A program made the translations under genes and the position numbers. The notes beneath the pieces are model-generated. The model worked only from the letters and a program-made list of their open reading frames with translations, had not been told where the DNA came from and did not search any database. Shown one piece after another: positions 9,788 to 17,667 of a stretch of 64,000 bases of DNA. Each line of letters begins with the position of its first letter. Within the stretch, counting starts at the first letter, position 1. This stretch comes from Rhodanobacteraceae bacterium (GTDB taxonomy: Bacteria; Pseudomonadota; Gammaproteobacteria; Xanthomonadales; SZUA-5), in assembly GCA_016713135.1 (NCBI GenBank), contig JADJPR010000018.1, positions 68,108-132,107 of the forward strand. Direction: 5' to 3'.

Positions 9788-9815
9788 GGGGGCCTCGTGA
9801 GAGGCCCCCTTTTTT
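9788..9815 (+). terminator. Rho-independent terminator ending the pil operon
   Basis: A perfect 9-bp stem (GGGGGCCTC / GAGGCCCCC) with loop GTGA is followed directly by six T. It lies 23 bp after the lipoprotein stop codon. Confidence 0.93.
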
Positions 9816-10105
9816 GTGCGCCCGGCAGGGCGTACCGGTCTTGAGGTGACCTCCCTCTACACGCCCGGCAACGGGAAGCGTCAGCCGAACGGCAAGGCCA
9901 GGGCGTCGTGGGTCACTGCGAATCTGGAAGAAGCCGCAGGCAAAGCGCACTGGCCTGACGAATGGGAAGCGGTTACAAGGAGGTACAGCCGGGTATGGCG
10001 GCAAAGCTCTTCGAAGCCCGGTTCTTGCACGCAACGCCTTGCGGCAGGTAGGTCCGGCGTCCGCATTGGCTCTATTCTCCCTCCGTAGAACTCCAGGGAC
10101 ACCTC
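9816..10105. other. Intergenic region with no supported gene
   Basis: About 290 bp between the terminator and the cNMP/EAL gene. Short frames on both strands have no ribosome sites or recognisable protein features. A promoter for the downstream gene is expected here, but no convincing -35/-10 pair was seen. Confidence 0.5.
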
Positions 10106-11314
10106 ATGTCGGCTGTCAGTGCTCGTCGCGTGTTTCGGGCAGGGGAGCGCATCTTCTCGGAAGGTGACCCCCCGGACGTGGCCTATCTGATCGAATCGGG
10201 TCGAATCGAGGTATGGACCGGGCACGGGGCCCGCCGAATTACACTGAGCTACCTCGGGTCAGGCGAGATCCTCGGCGAAATGGCGGTGATAGATCTGGCT
10301 CCCCGGAGTGCCAGTGCAGATGCCTTGACGGATGTCGTGGCGACCGAGATCCGCGCAGACCAACTGCGCGCCCGACTGGACGAAGCGGACCCGGTGCTTC
10401 GTGGTCTGTTGATCGGGTTGCTCTCGCGTTACCGTCGCGGAATGCATGTTGCTCGCGGAGGAGCCATCGAGCAGGACCTTGGCGAAGACCTCGCAACTGC
10501 GGACCAGAAGCGCCGAGTTGCCGACAAGATCCGTCTTGAGCGGGAACTGCTGGAAGCACTGGAAAAGGACGAGTTGCGTGTGGTGTTCCAACCGATCTTC
10601 GATCTGCACCGGGGTCTGGTGGCAGGATTCGAGGCTCTGGTTCGCTGGGACCATCCGACGCGTGGCCAAGTGTCGCCAGCAGAGTTCATCGCGCTGGCGG
10701 AAGAGACTTCGCTCATCGTACCCGTGGGCCAGTATGCATTGAGACGTTCTTGCCAGTTGCTGGCCGAGCTCGGCGCGCGGCTTCCCGCGGAAATGCAGCC
10801 GTGGATCGCGGTGAACATTTCCGCTCGCCAGTCGCTTGTGCCCGACTTTGCCGATCTTCTGGCGCAAACCGCTCGGGGCGCGGGACTGGACCCGTGCAGG
10901 TTGAAGGCGGAGATTACCGAGAGCCTCGCGTTGGACTATCCGCGGGTATCGGAGCTGATCGCCCGCTGCCGGATCCATGGAATCAGCGTGTCGCTGGATG
11001 ATTTCGGCACCGGTCACTCGGGACTAGGTCATCTGCACAAGCTCGATTTCGACTCGGTGAAGCTCGACCAGAGTTTCGTAAAAGCGCTGCCCGCAGACGC
11101 GAAGGCGGCGGCGCTGGTTCGGGGAATAGCCAGGATGCTCCTTGGAATGGGCGCAGAGATCGTGGCTGAGGGCGTCGAGCACATAGAGCAGGCTCGTCTA
11201 CTGAAGAGTTTCGGCGTCCGTTACCTGCAGGGTTGGTTGGTAGGACGGCCGCAGGACCCGGGAATCCAGGACCCGCTCAAGATTGCTCCGGAGCTCGCGG
11301 AGTTCTGTGCATGA
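10106..11314 (+). CDS. Cyclic-nucleotide-binding domain / EAL c-di-GMP phosphodiesterase
   Basis: The 402-residue protein has an N-terminal cyclic-nucleotide-binding fold (about 8-110: FRAGERIFSEGDPPDVAYLI, GSGEILGEMAVID, PRSASADALTD) joined to a C-terminal EAL domain (about 150-390). All residues known to matter for EAL catalysis are present: EAL in GFEALVRW (near residue 176), N in IAVNIS, E in ITESLA, DD in LDDFGTGHSG, K in VKLDQSF, E in VAEGVEH and Q in YLQGW. It is therefore probably an active phosphodiesterase controlled by a bound ligand. There is no membrane segment. A link to the adjacent pilus genes is plausible but not shown. Confidence 0.92.
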   Translation: MSAVSARRVFRAGERIFSEGDPPDVAYLIESGRIEVWTGHGARRITLSYLGSGEILGEMAVIDLAPRSASADALTDVVATEIRADQLRARLDEADPVLRGLLIGLLSRYRRGMHVARGGAIEQDLGEDLATADQKRRVADKIRLERELLEALEKDELRVVFQPIFDLHRGLVAGFEALVRWDHPTRGQVSPAEFIALAEETSLIVPVGQYALRRSCQLLAELGARLPAEMQPWIAVNISARQSLVPDFADLLAQTARGAGLDPCRLKAEITESLALDYPRVSELIARCRIHGISVSLDDFGTGHSGLGHLHKLDFDSVKLDQSFVKALPADAKAAALVRGIARMLLGMGAEIVAEGVEHIEQARLLKSFGVRYLQGWLVGRPQDPGIQDPLKIAPELAEFCA

Positions 11315-11320
11315 GCAACG

Positions 11321-11355
11321 CCGACGTGGCCGGCCCACTGGTCCGGCCACGTCGG
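11321..11355. terminator. Hairpin between convergent genes, possible bidirectional terminator
   Basis: Perfect 13-bp stem (CCGACGTGGCCGG and its complement) with a 9-nt loop, placed between the EAL gene and the convergent outer-membrane gene. There is no T run, so termination is uncertain. Confidence 0.45.
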
Positions 11356-11371
11356 TCACCTACGAATCCGC

Positions 11372-11935
11372 CTAGAAGCGAACCTCTCCGGCGAGCGAGA
11401 CCACGCCGTAATTCAGGTCGGCGTTGCCATCGCCCAACTGGTAGCGGTCATAGGTCAGGCCCAGGCCGAACTGTTCGTTGAAGTCATAGCCGCCGCCGAT
11501 GCCAACGTAGAAGTCGTTGTCGCTGTCATCCAGGCGCACGGTGGTGGCGCCTTGGCGCACGCGGCCGGTGGCGTCCCAGAAATAGAGGCCAGCGCGTGCG
11601 CTGAGGAAAAAGCCGGTATCCGCGTCGTACAGCGGAATGCGACCGGAGACGCCGGCGTAGAAACCGTCCGCCTCGATGGAGGCAGTCGCTCCGCCAATGG
11701 CGACTTCCTCGCTGACCTTGCCGAGATCCAGGTAGCCGAGTTCGGCGCCGAAGTTCTCCAGGAAACGGTAGCCCACACCCAGCCGGAACGCCGTGTCATT
11801 GTCGTCGATGCCTTCGTCATCGACCGATGCCTGACCGATCGCGCCATCTGCATACAGCCCGGTGTCGGCAACCGCCAGCGTCGGCAGCGCGAGGGCAGCG
11901 GCCAGCGCCAGGCCAAAGAGGTTCAGTGATCGCAT
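11372..11935 (-). CDS. Small outer-membrane beta-barrel protein
   Basis: The 187-residue protein has a signal peptide (MRSLNLFGLALAAALALPTLAVA, cleaved before DTGLYAD) and then alternating amphipathic strands. The pattern, with FRLGVGYRFLENFGAELGY, FYAGVSGRIPLY, FYVGIGGGYDFNEQFGLGL and the terminal strand GVVSLAGEVRF, fits an eight-stranded barrel of the OmpA/porin_OmpL type. The final aromatic residue is the known recognition signal for the BAM machine. No specific function can be assigned. It is transcribed alone and converges on the EAL gene. Confidence 0.85.
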   Translation of the reverse strand: MRSLNLFGLALAAALALPTLAVADTGLYADGAIGQASVDDEGIDDNDTAFRLGVGYRFLENFGAELGYLDLGKVSEEVAIGGATASIEADGFYAGVSGRIPLYDADTGFFLSARAGLYFWDATGRVRQGATTVRLDDSDNDFYVGIGGGYDFNEQFGLGLTYDRYQLGDGNADLNYGVVSLAGEVRF

Positions 11936-12117
11936 GAAGATTCTCGCTTTTGTTTGTGTCGGGGACGCCGCAATGGCGCCGATCTGCGCGTTGCACGCGA
12001 GCGGCTACCGTCGCCGGCTGCGCCAAGCATCCGCCTTTCCGATGAATTCCACGTAGCCCGAAAGTTGGGAACTCGTTGGCGAGTGGGCGCCGATTCAGCT
12101 TGCGCGATCAGCCGCCC

Positions 12118-13191
12118 TCAACTCCGCGCCGCGCCAGCGAGGGTCAGACGGTTGCGCCCGCGTTGCTTGGAACGGTAGAGCGCCTTGTCGGCGGCATCGA
12201 TCACGGCCGCACAGGTACGACGCTCCGGGTCGCGCTCGGCGACGCCGATACTGACGGTGACGCCGACTTCGCCGTCGCCCTGGCCGCGGCGTACAGCCTG
12301 GGCGCGTTTGCCGCTGTTCGTGCCAAGGCGCACACGCAGCGCCTCAACCTCACCACGTACCAGCTCCAGCGACTCGCCCGCGTTGTCGACCTGGCGGCCT
12401 TCGAACACGATCGCGAACTCCTCGCCCCCATAGCGGTAGGCGTCGCCACCGCGGCAGCGACGCAGACGTCGCGCCACTGCGCGTAGCACGCGATCGCCCG
12501 CCTCGTGGCCGTGCCGGTCGTTGAACCGCTTGAAGTGGTCGACATCGACCATCGCCACCGCAATGCGCCCGATGCTGCGGGCGAGACGCTCATCCAGCGC
12601 GCGGCGATTCGGCAAGCCAGTCAGCGCATCGATGAAGGCCATGCGATACGCACCGTAGAGCACGGCGATCCCGATGCACGCCGCCGACACCGCGAGCCAC
12701 GCGCGCGGTCCATGCGCTGCGCCCTGCGAGAACGCCAGGATGACGGGCAGCAGGGCCAGCGCGAGGTAAAGATCCAATGGCCATCCGTGGCGCAGCCAGC
12801 GCAGCATCGCCCAGCCCGCGGCGATGACCGTCAGCCATGCGCCGGCGCCAAATCCTGTCGGTCTGGGCGAGTGCCACGCCGCCGCGGGCGCCAGAATGGC
12901 GGTTGCCGTTGGTGCGTACTCGGGAAGCCATGGCAGCGCGAGCGCACAGCCGAGCGTGGCAAGGCTGCGCAGCGAGCGCAAAGGGGGTTCCGGGGTCACC
13001 ACTACCACCCACACCAGAGTGGCGACGCCCAATAGCACGACCGGATGCAGTGAGGTGTCCTGAATCGGGACCGCGAGCGCAGCCAGCACCAGGACATAGC
13101 GGTTGCGCCGGAATCCGAGCGCGAGCAACACCGCGGCCAGCCACAGGGCCCCGGCATTGTTCTCCAGCACACTCAGCAGGTTGGCGAGCAT
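12118..13191 (-). CDS. Membrane-bound GGDEF diguanylate cyclase
   Basis: The likely 357-residue product begins MLANLLSVLENNAGALW. Earlier in-frame starts would run into the transketolase promoter region. The N-terminal half consists of hydrophobic helices (about seven), a likely sensory membrane domain. The C-terminal GGDEF domain opens with DALTGLPNRRALDERL and has DVDHFKRFNDRHGHEAGD and the active-site RYGGEEFAIVF (GGEEF near residue 253). An RGGD lies four residues before the active site; an inhibitory RxxD site normally lies five residues before, so its status is unclear. The protein should make c-di-GMP. It is divergent from tkt. Confidence 0.9.
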   Translation of the reverse strand: MLANLLSVLENNAGALWLAAVLLALGFRRNRYVLVLAALAVPIQDTSLHPVVLLGVATLVWVVVVTPEPPLRSLRSLATLGCALALPWLPEYAPTATAILAPAAAWHSPRPTGFGAGAWLTVIAAGWAMLRWLRHGWPLDLYLALALLPVILAFSQGAAHGPRAWLAVSAACIGIAVLYGAYRMAFIDALTGLPNRRALDERLARSIGRIAVAMVDVDHFKRFNDRHGHEAGDRVLRAVARRLRRCRGGDAYRYGGEEFAIVFEGRQVDNAGESLELVRGEVEALRVRLGTNSGKRAQAVRRGQGDGEVGVTVSIGVAERDPERRTCAAVIDAADKALYRSKQRGRNRLTLAGAARS

Positions 13192-13369
13192 TGTCAAGGC
13201 GGATTCGAGCTGCGGCGATTGTACGTGGCCGCACCCGCCGGGCAAGCGGCGCGGCATCACAGTCTGACTGGCGCCACAAGCGCCCCTCCGGCGCCGCGCA
13301 ATGGTCAACGACAGCCGCGACTGCTTGCGGCAGAATCCGCCCCCTGCCTCGATACCCAGGAGCCTCCTG

Positions 13370-15373
13370 ATGCCCAGCCGCCGCGATCTGGCCAATGCGA
13401 TCCGCGCATTGGCGATGGACGCCGTCCAGCAAGCCAATTCCGGTCATCCGGGCATGCCGATGGGCATGGCCGACATCGCCGAGGTGGTATGGAACGACTT
13501 CCTGCGCCACAACCCGAGCGACCCGAGCTGGTTCAATCGCGACCGCTTCGTGCTCAGCAACGGCCACGGTTCGATGCTGCACTACGCGCTGCTGCACCTG
13601 GCCGGCTATGACCTGTCGATCGACGAACTGAAGCGCTTCCGCCAGCTGCATTCCAAGACCCCCGGTCACCCGGAAGTGCACGAAACGCCGGGCATCGAAA
13701 CCACCACCGGCCCGCTGGGACAGGGGCTGGCGAACGCAGTCGGCATGGCGCTGGCGGAGAAGATCCTCGCGAAGCGTTTCAACCGTCCGGGCCACACCCT
13801 GGTCGATCACTACACCTATGTGTTCGCCGGCGACGGTTGCCTGATGGAGGGCATCTCGCACGAGGTCGCCTCGCTTGCCGGCACGCTCAAGCTCGGCAAG
13901 TTGATCGTCCTTTACGACGACAACGGCATTTCCATCGACGGCAAGGTCGGCGGCTGGTTCACCGACGACACGCCCAAGCGCTTCGAGGCCTATGGCTGGG
14001 AAGTGATCCCGGATGTCGACGGCCACAATGCCGAGGCGATCAAGGCGGCCCTGGTGACCGCCGCGGCCGATCCGGAGAAGCCCACGCTGATCTGCTGCAA
14101 GACGGTCATCGGCTGGGGTTCGCCGAACAAGGCCGGGTCCGAGTCCAGCCACGGCGCGCCGCTCGGCAAGGACGAAATCGCGCTGGCCCGCGCGCAGATC
14201 GGCTGGCCGCACGCGCCGTTCGAGATCCCGGCCGAGATCCGCGCCGAGTGGGATGCGCGCGTCGCCGGCGCCGGCTGGCAGCGCGACTGGGAGGCGGTGT
14301 ACGCCAGTTATCGAAATGCGTATCCGGAGCTGGCGGCCGAGTTCGCGCGGCGCCTCGCAGGCGACCTGCCGGCCGAGGCGCATGTCGCCATCGACCAGCT
14401 GATCGCCGATTTCAACCGCGACGGCGCGGCGATCGCCTCGCGCAAGGCCAGCCAGCGCGCGCTGGAAGTGCTCGTCCCGGTGGTGCCGGAACTGGTCGGC
14501 GGCTCGGCCGATCTGGCGCATTCGAACTACTCGATCGTCAAGGCCAGCCGCGATGTGCAGACCGCGGAGGACGGCGGCAATTACGTCTATTACGGCGTGC
14601 GCGAATTCGGCATGAGCGCGATCGCCAACGGCCTGGCGCTGCACGGCGGCATCCTGCCGTTCACCGCGACCTTCCTGGTGTTCAGCGACTACGCGCGCAA
14701 CGCCGTGCGCATGAGCGCGCTGATGCACACCCGCGTGGTGCATGTGTACACGCACGATTCGATTGGTCTGGGCGAAGACGGGCCCACGCACCAGCCGGTC
14801 GAGCACCTGCCCAGCCTGCGCTACATCCCGAACAACCGCGTCTGGCGCCCGGCCGATGCGGTGGAGTCGGCGGTGGCGTGGAAGTGCGCGCTGGAACGTC
14901 GCGACGGCCCGAGCTGCCTGGCCTTCTCGCGTCAGAACCTGGCGCACCAGCCGCGCACCCCGGAACAGATCGCCGCCATCGCGCTTGGTGGCTATGTGCT
15001 GCTCGATACCGCCAGCGACAAGGTCGACGCGATCCTGATCGGTACCGGTTCGGAGCTCGATCTGTGCGTGCAGGCCGCGCGCGCCCTAGCCAGCGAAGGC
15101 CACGCGATCCGCGTGGTTTCGATGCCTTGCTCCGAGGCTTTCGATGCGCAGCCGCTCGAATATCGCGAGTCGGTGCTCCCCGGTTGGTGCCGCAAGCGCG
15201 TCGCCATCGAGGCGGCCATCGCCGACTATTGGCGCAAGTACGTGGGCCTGGACGGCGCGGTGATCGGCATGGACCGCCTCGGCGCGTCGGCGCCGGACAA
15301 GGTGCTCTACCAGCACCTCGGCTTCGGCATGGACCGGATCCTCGGGGTCGTGCGCCAACTGCTCGCGAAGTGA
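13370..15373 (+). CDS. tkt: Transketolase
   Basis: Thiamine-diphosphate enzyme of the pentose phosphate and Calvin-type pathways that transfers two-carbon units between sugar phosphates. The start at 13370 has AGGAG 7 bp upstream and gives 667 residues, the normal length. The N-terminal domain has NSGHPGMPMGMAD, the ThDP motif GDGCLMEGISHEVASLAG and ending DDNGISIDG. The pyrimidine domain has GVREFGMSAIANG and HDSIGLGEDGPTHQPVEHL, and the C-terminal domain ends in GASAPDKVLYQHLGFGMDRI. It is a single gene, with a GC-rich hairpin after the stop. Confidence 0.97.
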   Translation: MPSRRDLANAIRALAMDAVQQANSGHPGMPMGMADIAEVVWNDFLRHNPSDPSWFNRDRFVLSNGHGSMLHYALLHLAGYDLSIDELKRFRQLHSKTPGHPEVHETPGIETTTGPLGQGLANAVGMALAEKILAKRFNRPGHTLVDHYTYVFAGDGCLMEGISHEVASLAGTLKLGKLIVLYDDNGISIDGKVGGWFTDDTPKRFEAYGWEVIPDVDGHNAEAIKAALVTAAADPEKPTLICCKTVIGWGSPNKAGSESSHGAPLGKDEIALARAQIGWPHAPFEIPAEIRAEWDARVAGAGWQRDWEAVYASYRNAYPELAAEFARRLAGDLPAEAHVAIDQLIADFNRDGAAIASRKASQRALEVLVPVVPELVGGSADLAHSNYSIVKASRDVQTAEDGGNYVYYGVREFGMSAIANGLALHGGILPFTATFLVFSDYARNAVRMSALMHTRVVHVYTHDSIGLGEDGPTHQPVEHLPSLRYIPNNRVWRPADAVESAVAWKCALERRDGPSCLAFSRQNLAHQPRTPEQIAAIALGGYVLLDTASDKVDAILIGTGSELDLCVQAARALASEGHAIRVVSMPCSEAFDAQPLEYRESVLPGWCRKRVAIEAAIADYWRKYVGLDGAVIGMDRLGASAPDKVLYQHLGFGMDRILGVVRQLLAK

Positions 15374-15381
15374 CCCACGGT

Positions 15382-15412
15382 GCCCCGCCGGCGGAATGCC
15401 CGCCGGCGGGGC
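15382..15412. terminator. GC-rich hairpin between tkt and the nuclease gene
   Basis: Perfect 12-bp stem (GCCCCGCCGGCG and complement) with a 7-nt loop, 8 bp after the tkt stop and before the convergent nuclease stop. Only a short T stretch follows on the plus strand. It could serve both genes. Confidence 0.6.
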
Positions 15413-15427
15413 GGTTTCAGGCCAGGC

Positions 15428-16231
15428 TCAGCCCTCGCCGAGCACCCGATTCAGCAGCGCGGCGAGGCGCGCGCCGGCCAGCTTCAGGCGCTGGTCGGCC
15501 AGCGGGCGCTTGGCTTCGAGGTAGCGCCCGGTGATCTTGTGCTTCGGCGGGTAGAAATCATCCGCCTGGGCGATGCCGCAAGACTCCTCGGCCCAGGTTG
15601 ATGGTTGCGCGGCGCTTACGCGGCCCTGCGAATCGGCGGTGAATGCCATCGCTTCCACCCGGCGCTGGTATTCCGGCCATTCGAGCTTCAGGCTTTCGAC
15701 GATCAGGGTGTCCCAGACGGAGTGCAGGTTCCAACCCTCGCGCATCAGGCTGATCTGGAAGTCGTTGCCGCCGCGGTCCGCCGCGTAGCCGGCATGCAGC
15801 GGCTGGTGCACGTCGCCGACGAAATGGACCACGAACTTCAGCGCGTCGCGCCGGGCCGACCGCGGCAGCCAGCGGTCGCCGAGTTGCGCGGTGTAACGCT
15901 CGATGGCTTCGACCACGCACAGCCCATCGCGGCAGTTGCGCGCCGCTTCATAGCTGCATGCGCCACGCTCGAAGTTGACCCAGTGCAAGGGCACGGTCCA
16001 GGTGTATTCGGGCTCGTGCTCGCGCACGTGGTCGGCCCAGACCGAAACCCCAGCGAGCGTCGGGTCGGGCTCGCCGGCGAGCAGATCGGCCACCGCCGCC
16101 TTCGCCTTGGGATCGAGCTTGGCCTCGGCGATCGCACCCACGATGCGGTGCCCGCTCTGGCCCCAGGCCAGCGCATCGGTCGCATGCAGGAGGCACAGCA
16201 GTGCAGGCAACAGCAGCAAATTCTGGCGCAT
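15428..16231 (-). CDS. Secreted S1/P1-family nuclease
   Basis: Zinc-dependent nuclease acting on single-stranded nucleic acids, exported to the periplasm or outside. The start giving MRQNLLLLPALLCLLHATDALA places a signal peptide whose cleavage exposes the mature N-terminal Trp (WGQSGHRIVGAIAE). In this family that Trp is itself a zinc ligand. Other ligand motifs visible are VWADHVREHEPEYTW, LHWVNFE, LKFVVHFVGDVHQPLHAGYAADRGGND and NLHSVWDTLIVE. The 267-residue length is typical. It is a single gene converging on tkt; its start is 47 bp from prmC on the opposite strand. Confidence 0.93.
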   Translation of the reverse strand: MRQNLLLLPALLCLLHATDALAWGQSGHRIVGAIAEAKLDPKAKAAVADLLAGEPDPTLAGVSVWADHVREHEPEYTWTVPLHWVNFERGACSYEAARNCRDGLCVVEAIERYTAQLGDRWLPRSARRDALKFVVHFVGDVHQPLHAGYAADRGGNDFQISLMREGWNLHSVWDTLIVESLKLEWPEYQRRVEAMAFTADSQGRVSAAQPSTWAEESCGIAQADDFYPPKHKITGRYLEAKRPLADQRLKLAGARLAALLNRVLGEG

Positions 16232-16278
16232 CGGGCAGTGGCATCGGCGTGGGAGAGGGGCGAGCATATCGCCCGCCC

Positions 16279-17178
16279 ATGATCAGGTCCCCTGGCGACG
16301 TGAAACAAACTGAGCCTGCTTCGCCCGTGTTCACCTGGTCGCAACTGCTGCGCAGCGCGCAGGTCGGCGCACCGGCGGAAGTGGCGCCACTGGATGCCGA
16401 ATTGCTGCTGGCCCATGCGCTCGGCCGCAACCGGGCTGGGCTGTATGCACGTCTGAGCGATCAGGTCGACGCGGAAGTCGCCGCGCGTTTTGGCGACCTG
16501 TGGCAGCGACGCTGCGCTGGAGAGCCCTACGCCTATCTGGTCGGCACGCGCGAATTCCATGGGCGCGCATTTGCCGTCACCCCGTCGGTGCTGATCCCGC
16601 GTGCGGACACCGAGATCCTGCTCGAGGCCGCACTGCAGCGCTTTCCGGCAGGACATTCCGGTGTGGTGGTGGACGCCGGTACCGGGTCGGGCGCGTTGGC
16701 GATCAGCCTCCAGCTCGCACGCCCACAGGCGATGGTGTGCGCGGTCGATTACAGCCCGGCCGCGTTGGCGGTGGCCCGGGCGAATGCCTTGCGGCTACGC
16801 GCGCCAGTGCGCTTCTGGCGCGGCGACTGGCTCTCGGCGCTGGCAGACAGCTCGCTCGACCTGCTGCTGGCCAATCCGCCCTACCTGGCCGCGGACGATC
16901 CGTACCTGCCCGGACTGCTCGCCAGCGGCGAGCCGCGGCTGGCCCTGGTCGCCGACGACGATGGACTCGCGGACCTGGCGCGCATCGCCCGCGCGGGCTG
17001 CCGCGTGCTGCGCGATGGCGGCTGGCTGCTCATGGAGCACGGCTGGACCCAAGGGGCGGCGGTGCGCGCCTTGCTCGAATCCCTGGACTACCGGGACGTT
17101 GCGACTGAACGCGACCTCGGCGGCCATGAGCGGGTCAGCGGTGGACGAGTCGACCGCAGCGGGGGCCGTGCCGCGTAG
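16279..17178 (+). CDS. prmC: Peptide chain release factor N5-glutamine methyltransferase PrmC
   Basis: Methylates the GGQ glutamine of release factors RF1 and RF2 using S-adenosylmethionine. The N-terminal helical domain contains PLDAELLLAHALGRNRAGLYA and RRCAGEPYAYLVGTREFHG. The Rossmann domain has VVDAGTGSGALAISLQ (SAM site) and the catalytic LANPPYLAADDPYL. Product length is about 299 residues with the ATG at 16279; a GTG about 20 bp further in is also possible. The next gene has its own promoter immediately after the stop. Confidence 0.94.
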   Translation: MIRSPGDVKQTEPASPVFTWSQLLRSAQVGAPAEVAPLDAELLLAHALGRNRAGLYARLSDQVDAEVAARFGDLWQRRCAGEPYAYLVGTREFHGRAFAVTPSVLIPRADTEILLEAALQRFPAGHSGVVVDAGTGSGALAISLQLARPQAMVCAVDYSPAALAVARANALRLRAPVRFWRGDWLSALADSSLDLLLANPPYLAADDPYLPGLLASGEPRLALVADDDGLADLARIARAGCRVLRDGGWLLMEHGWTQGAAVRALLESLDYRDVATERDLGGHERVSGGRVDRSGGRAA

Positions 17179-17181
17179 ATC

Positions 17182-17210
17182 TTGACAGCGTGCAATTCGA
17201 TCAGTAATTT
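17182..17210 (+). promoter_or_regulatory. Strong sigma70-type promoter giving a leaderless merR-type mRNA
   Basis: A perfect TTGACA (17182-17187), 17-bp spacer and TAATTT (17205-17210) end only 7 bp before the ATG at 17218. Transcription should therefore start at or next to the A of the ATG. A 7-bp inverted repeat, GATCAGT (17199-17205) and ACTGATC (17233-17239), straddles the start and could be an operator. Confidence 0.7.
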
Positions 17211-17217
17211 GAACACC

Positions 17218-17667
17218 ATGAGTGTATCAATGACTGATCCGACGCAACTGTCCCTGGAGCAACTGGCCGTAGCGGCCGATCTGCCGCTGCGAACGGTGCG
17301 CTTCTACATCCAGAAGGGCCTGCTGGCGCGGCCGCACGGCAGCACGCGCGCGGCCTGGTACGACGCGAGCCATCTGGAGACGCTGCTGCGCATCCGCAAA
17401 TGGAGCGATGCCGGCCTGTCGCTGGCGCGCATTGCCGAGTTGCTGAGCGGGGCGGACACCATTGCGCCAGCGCGCCACGCGCCGGGCGCCATCGAAGTGC
17501 GCACGCATGTGCACCTGGCCGAGGGCCTGGAACTGGTGATCACGCCGGACCAGGCCCGGCTCAGCCCCGGGCAGTTGCGCGCGCTGGTGCGCGCGGTGCT
17601 CGAAGCCCACGCCGCCGTGAGCGCCTCCGCGCCGGCGGCATCCACCGAAGGAGATTCCGATGAATGA
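17218..17667 (+). CDS. MerR-family transcriptional regulator
   Basis: DNA-binding regulator of about 149 residues. The N-terminal winged helix-turn-helix carries LSLEQLAVAADLPLRTVRFYIQKGLL and the MerR-type wing and HTH2 (SHLETLLRIRKWSDAGLSLARIAELL). The C-terminal part is short and has no cysteines, so it is not a metal sensor of the classical type. The start at 17218 (MSVSM) is leaderless; 17230 is an internal alternative. Its stop overlaps the following VIT/VWA gene by 8 bp, with GAAGGAG as the ribosome site for that gene. The pair is likely one operon, with the regulator controlling it. Confidence 0.88.
   Translation: MSVSMTDPTQLSLEQLAVAADLPLRTVRFYIQKGLLARPHGSTRAAWYDASHLETLLRIRKWSDAGLSLARIAELLSGADTIAPARHAPGAIEVRTHVHLAEGLELVITPDQARLSPGQLRALVRAVLEAHAAVSASAPAASTEGDSDE

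Noticed and set aside
10259..11017. Minus-strand frame of about 250 codons opposite the EAL gene
   Set aside because: Antisense to a complete EAL domain with all catalytic residues.
12590..14947. Long minus-strand frame (785 codons) across tkt
   Set aside because: It lies antisense to transketolase, has no recognisable motif and runs into the GGDEF gene in another frame.
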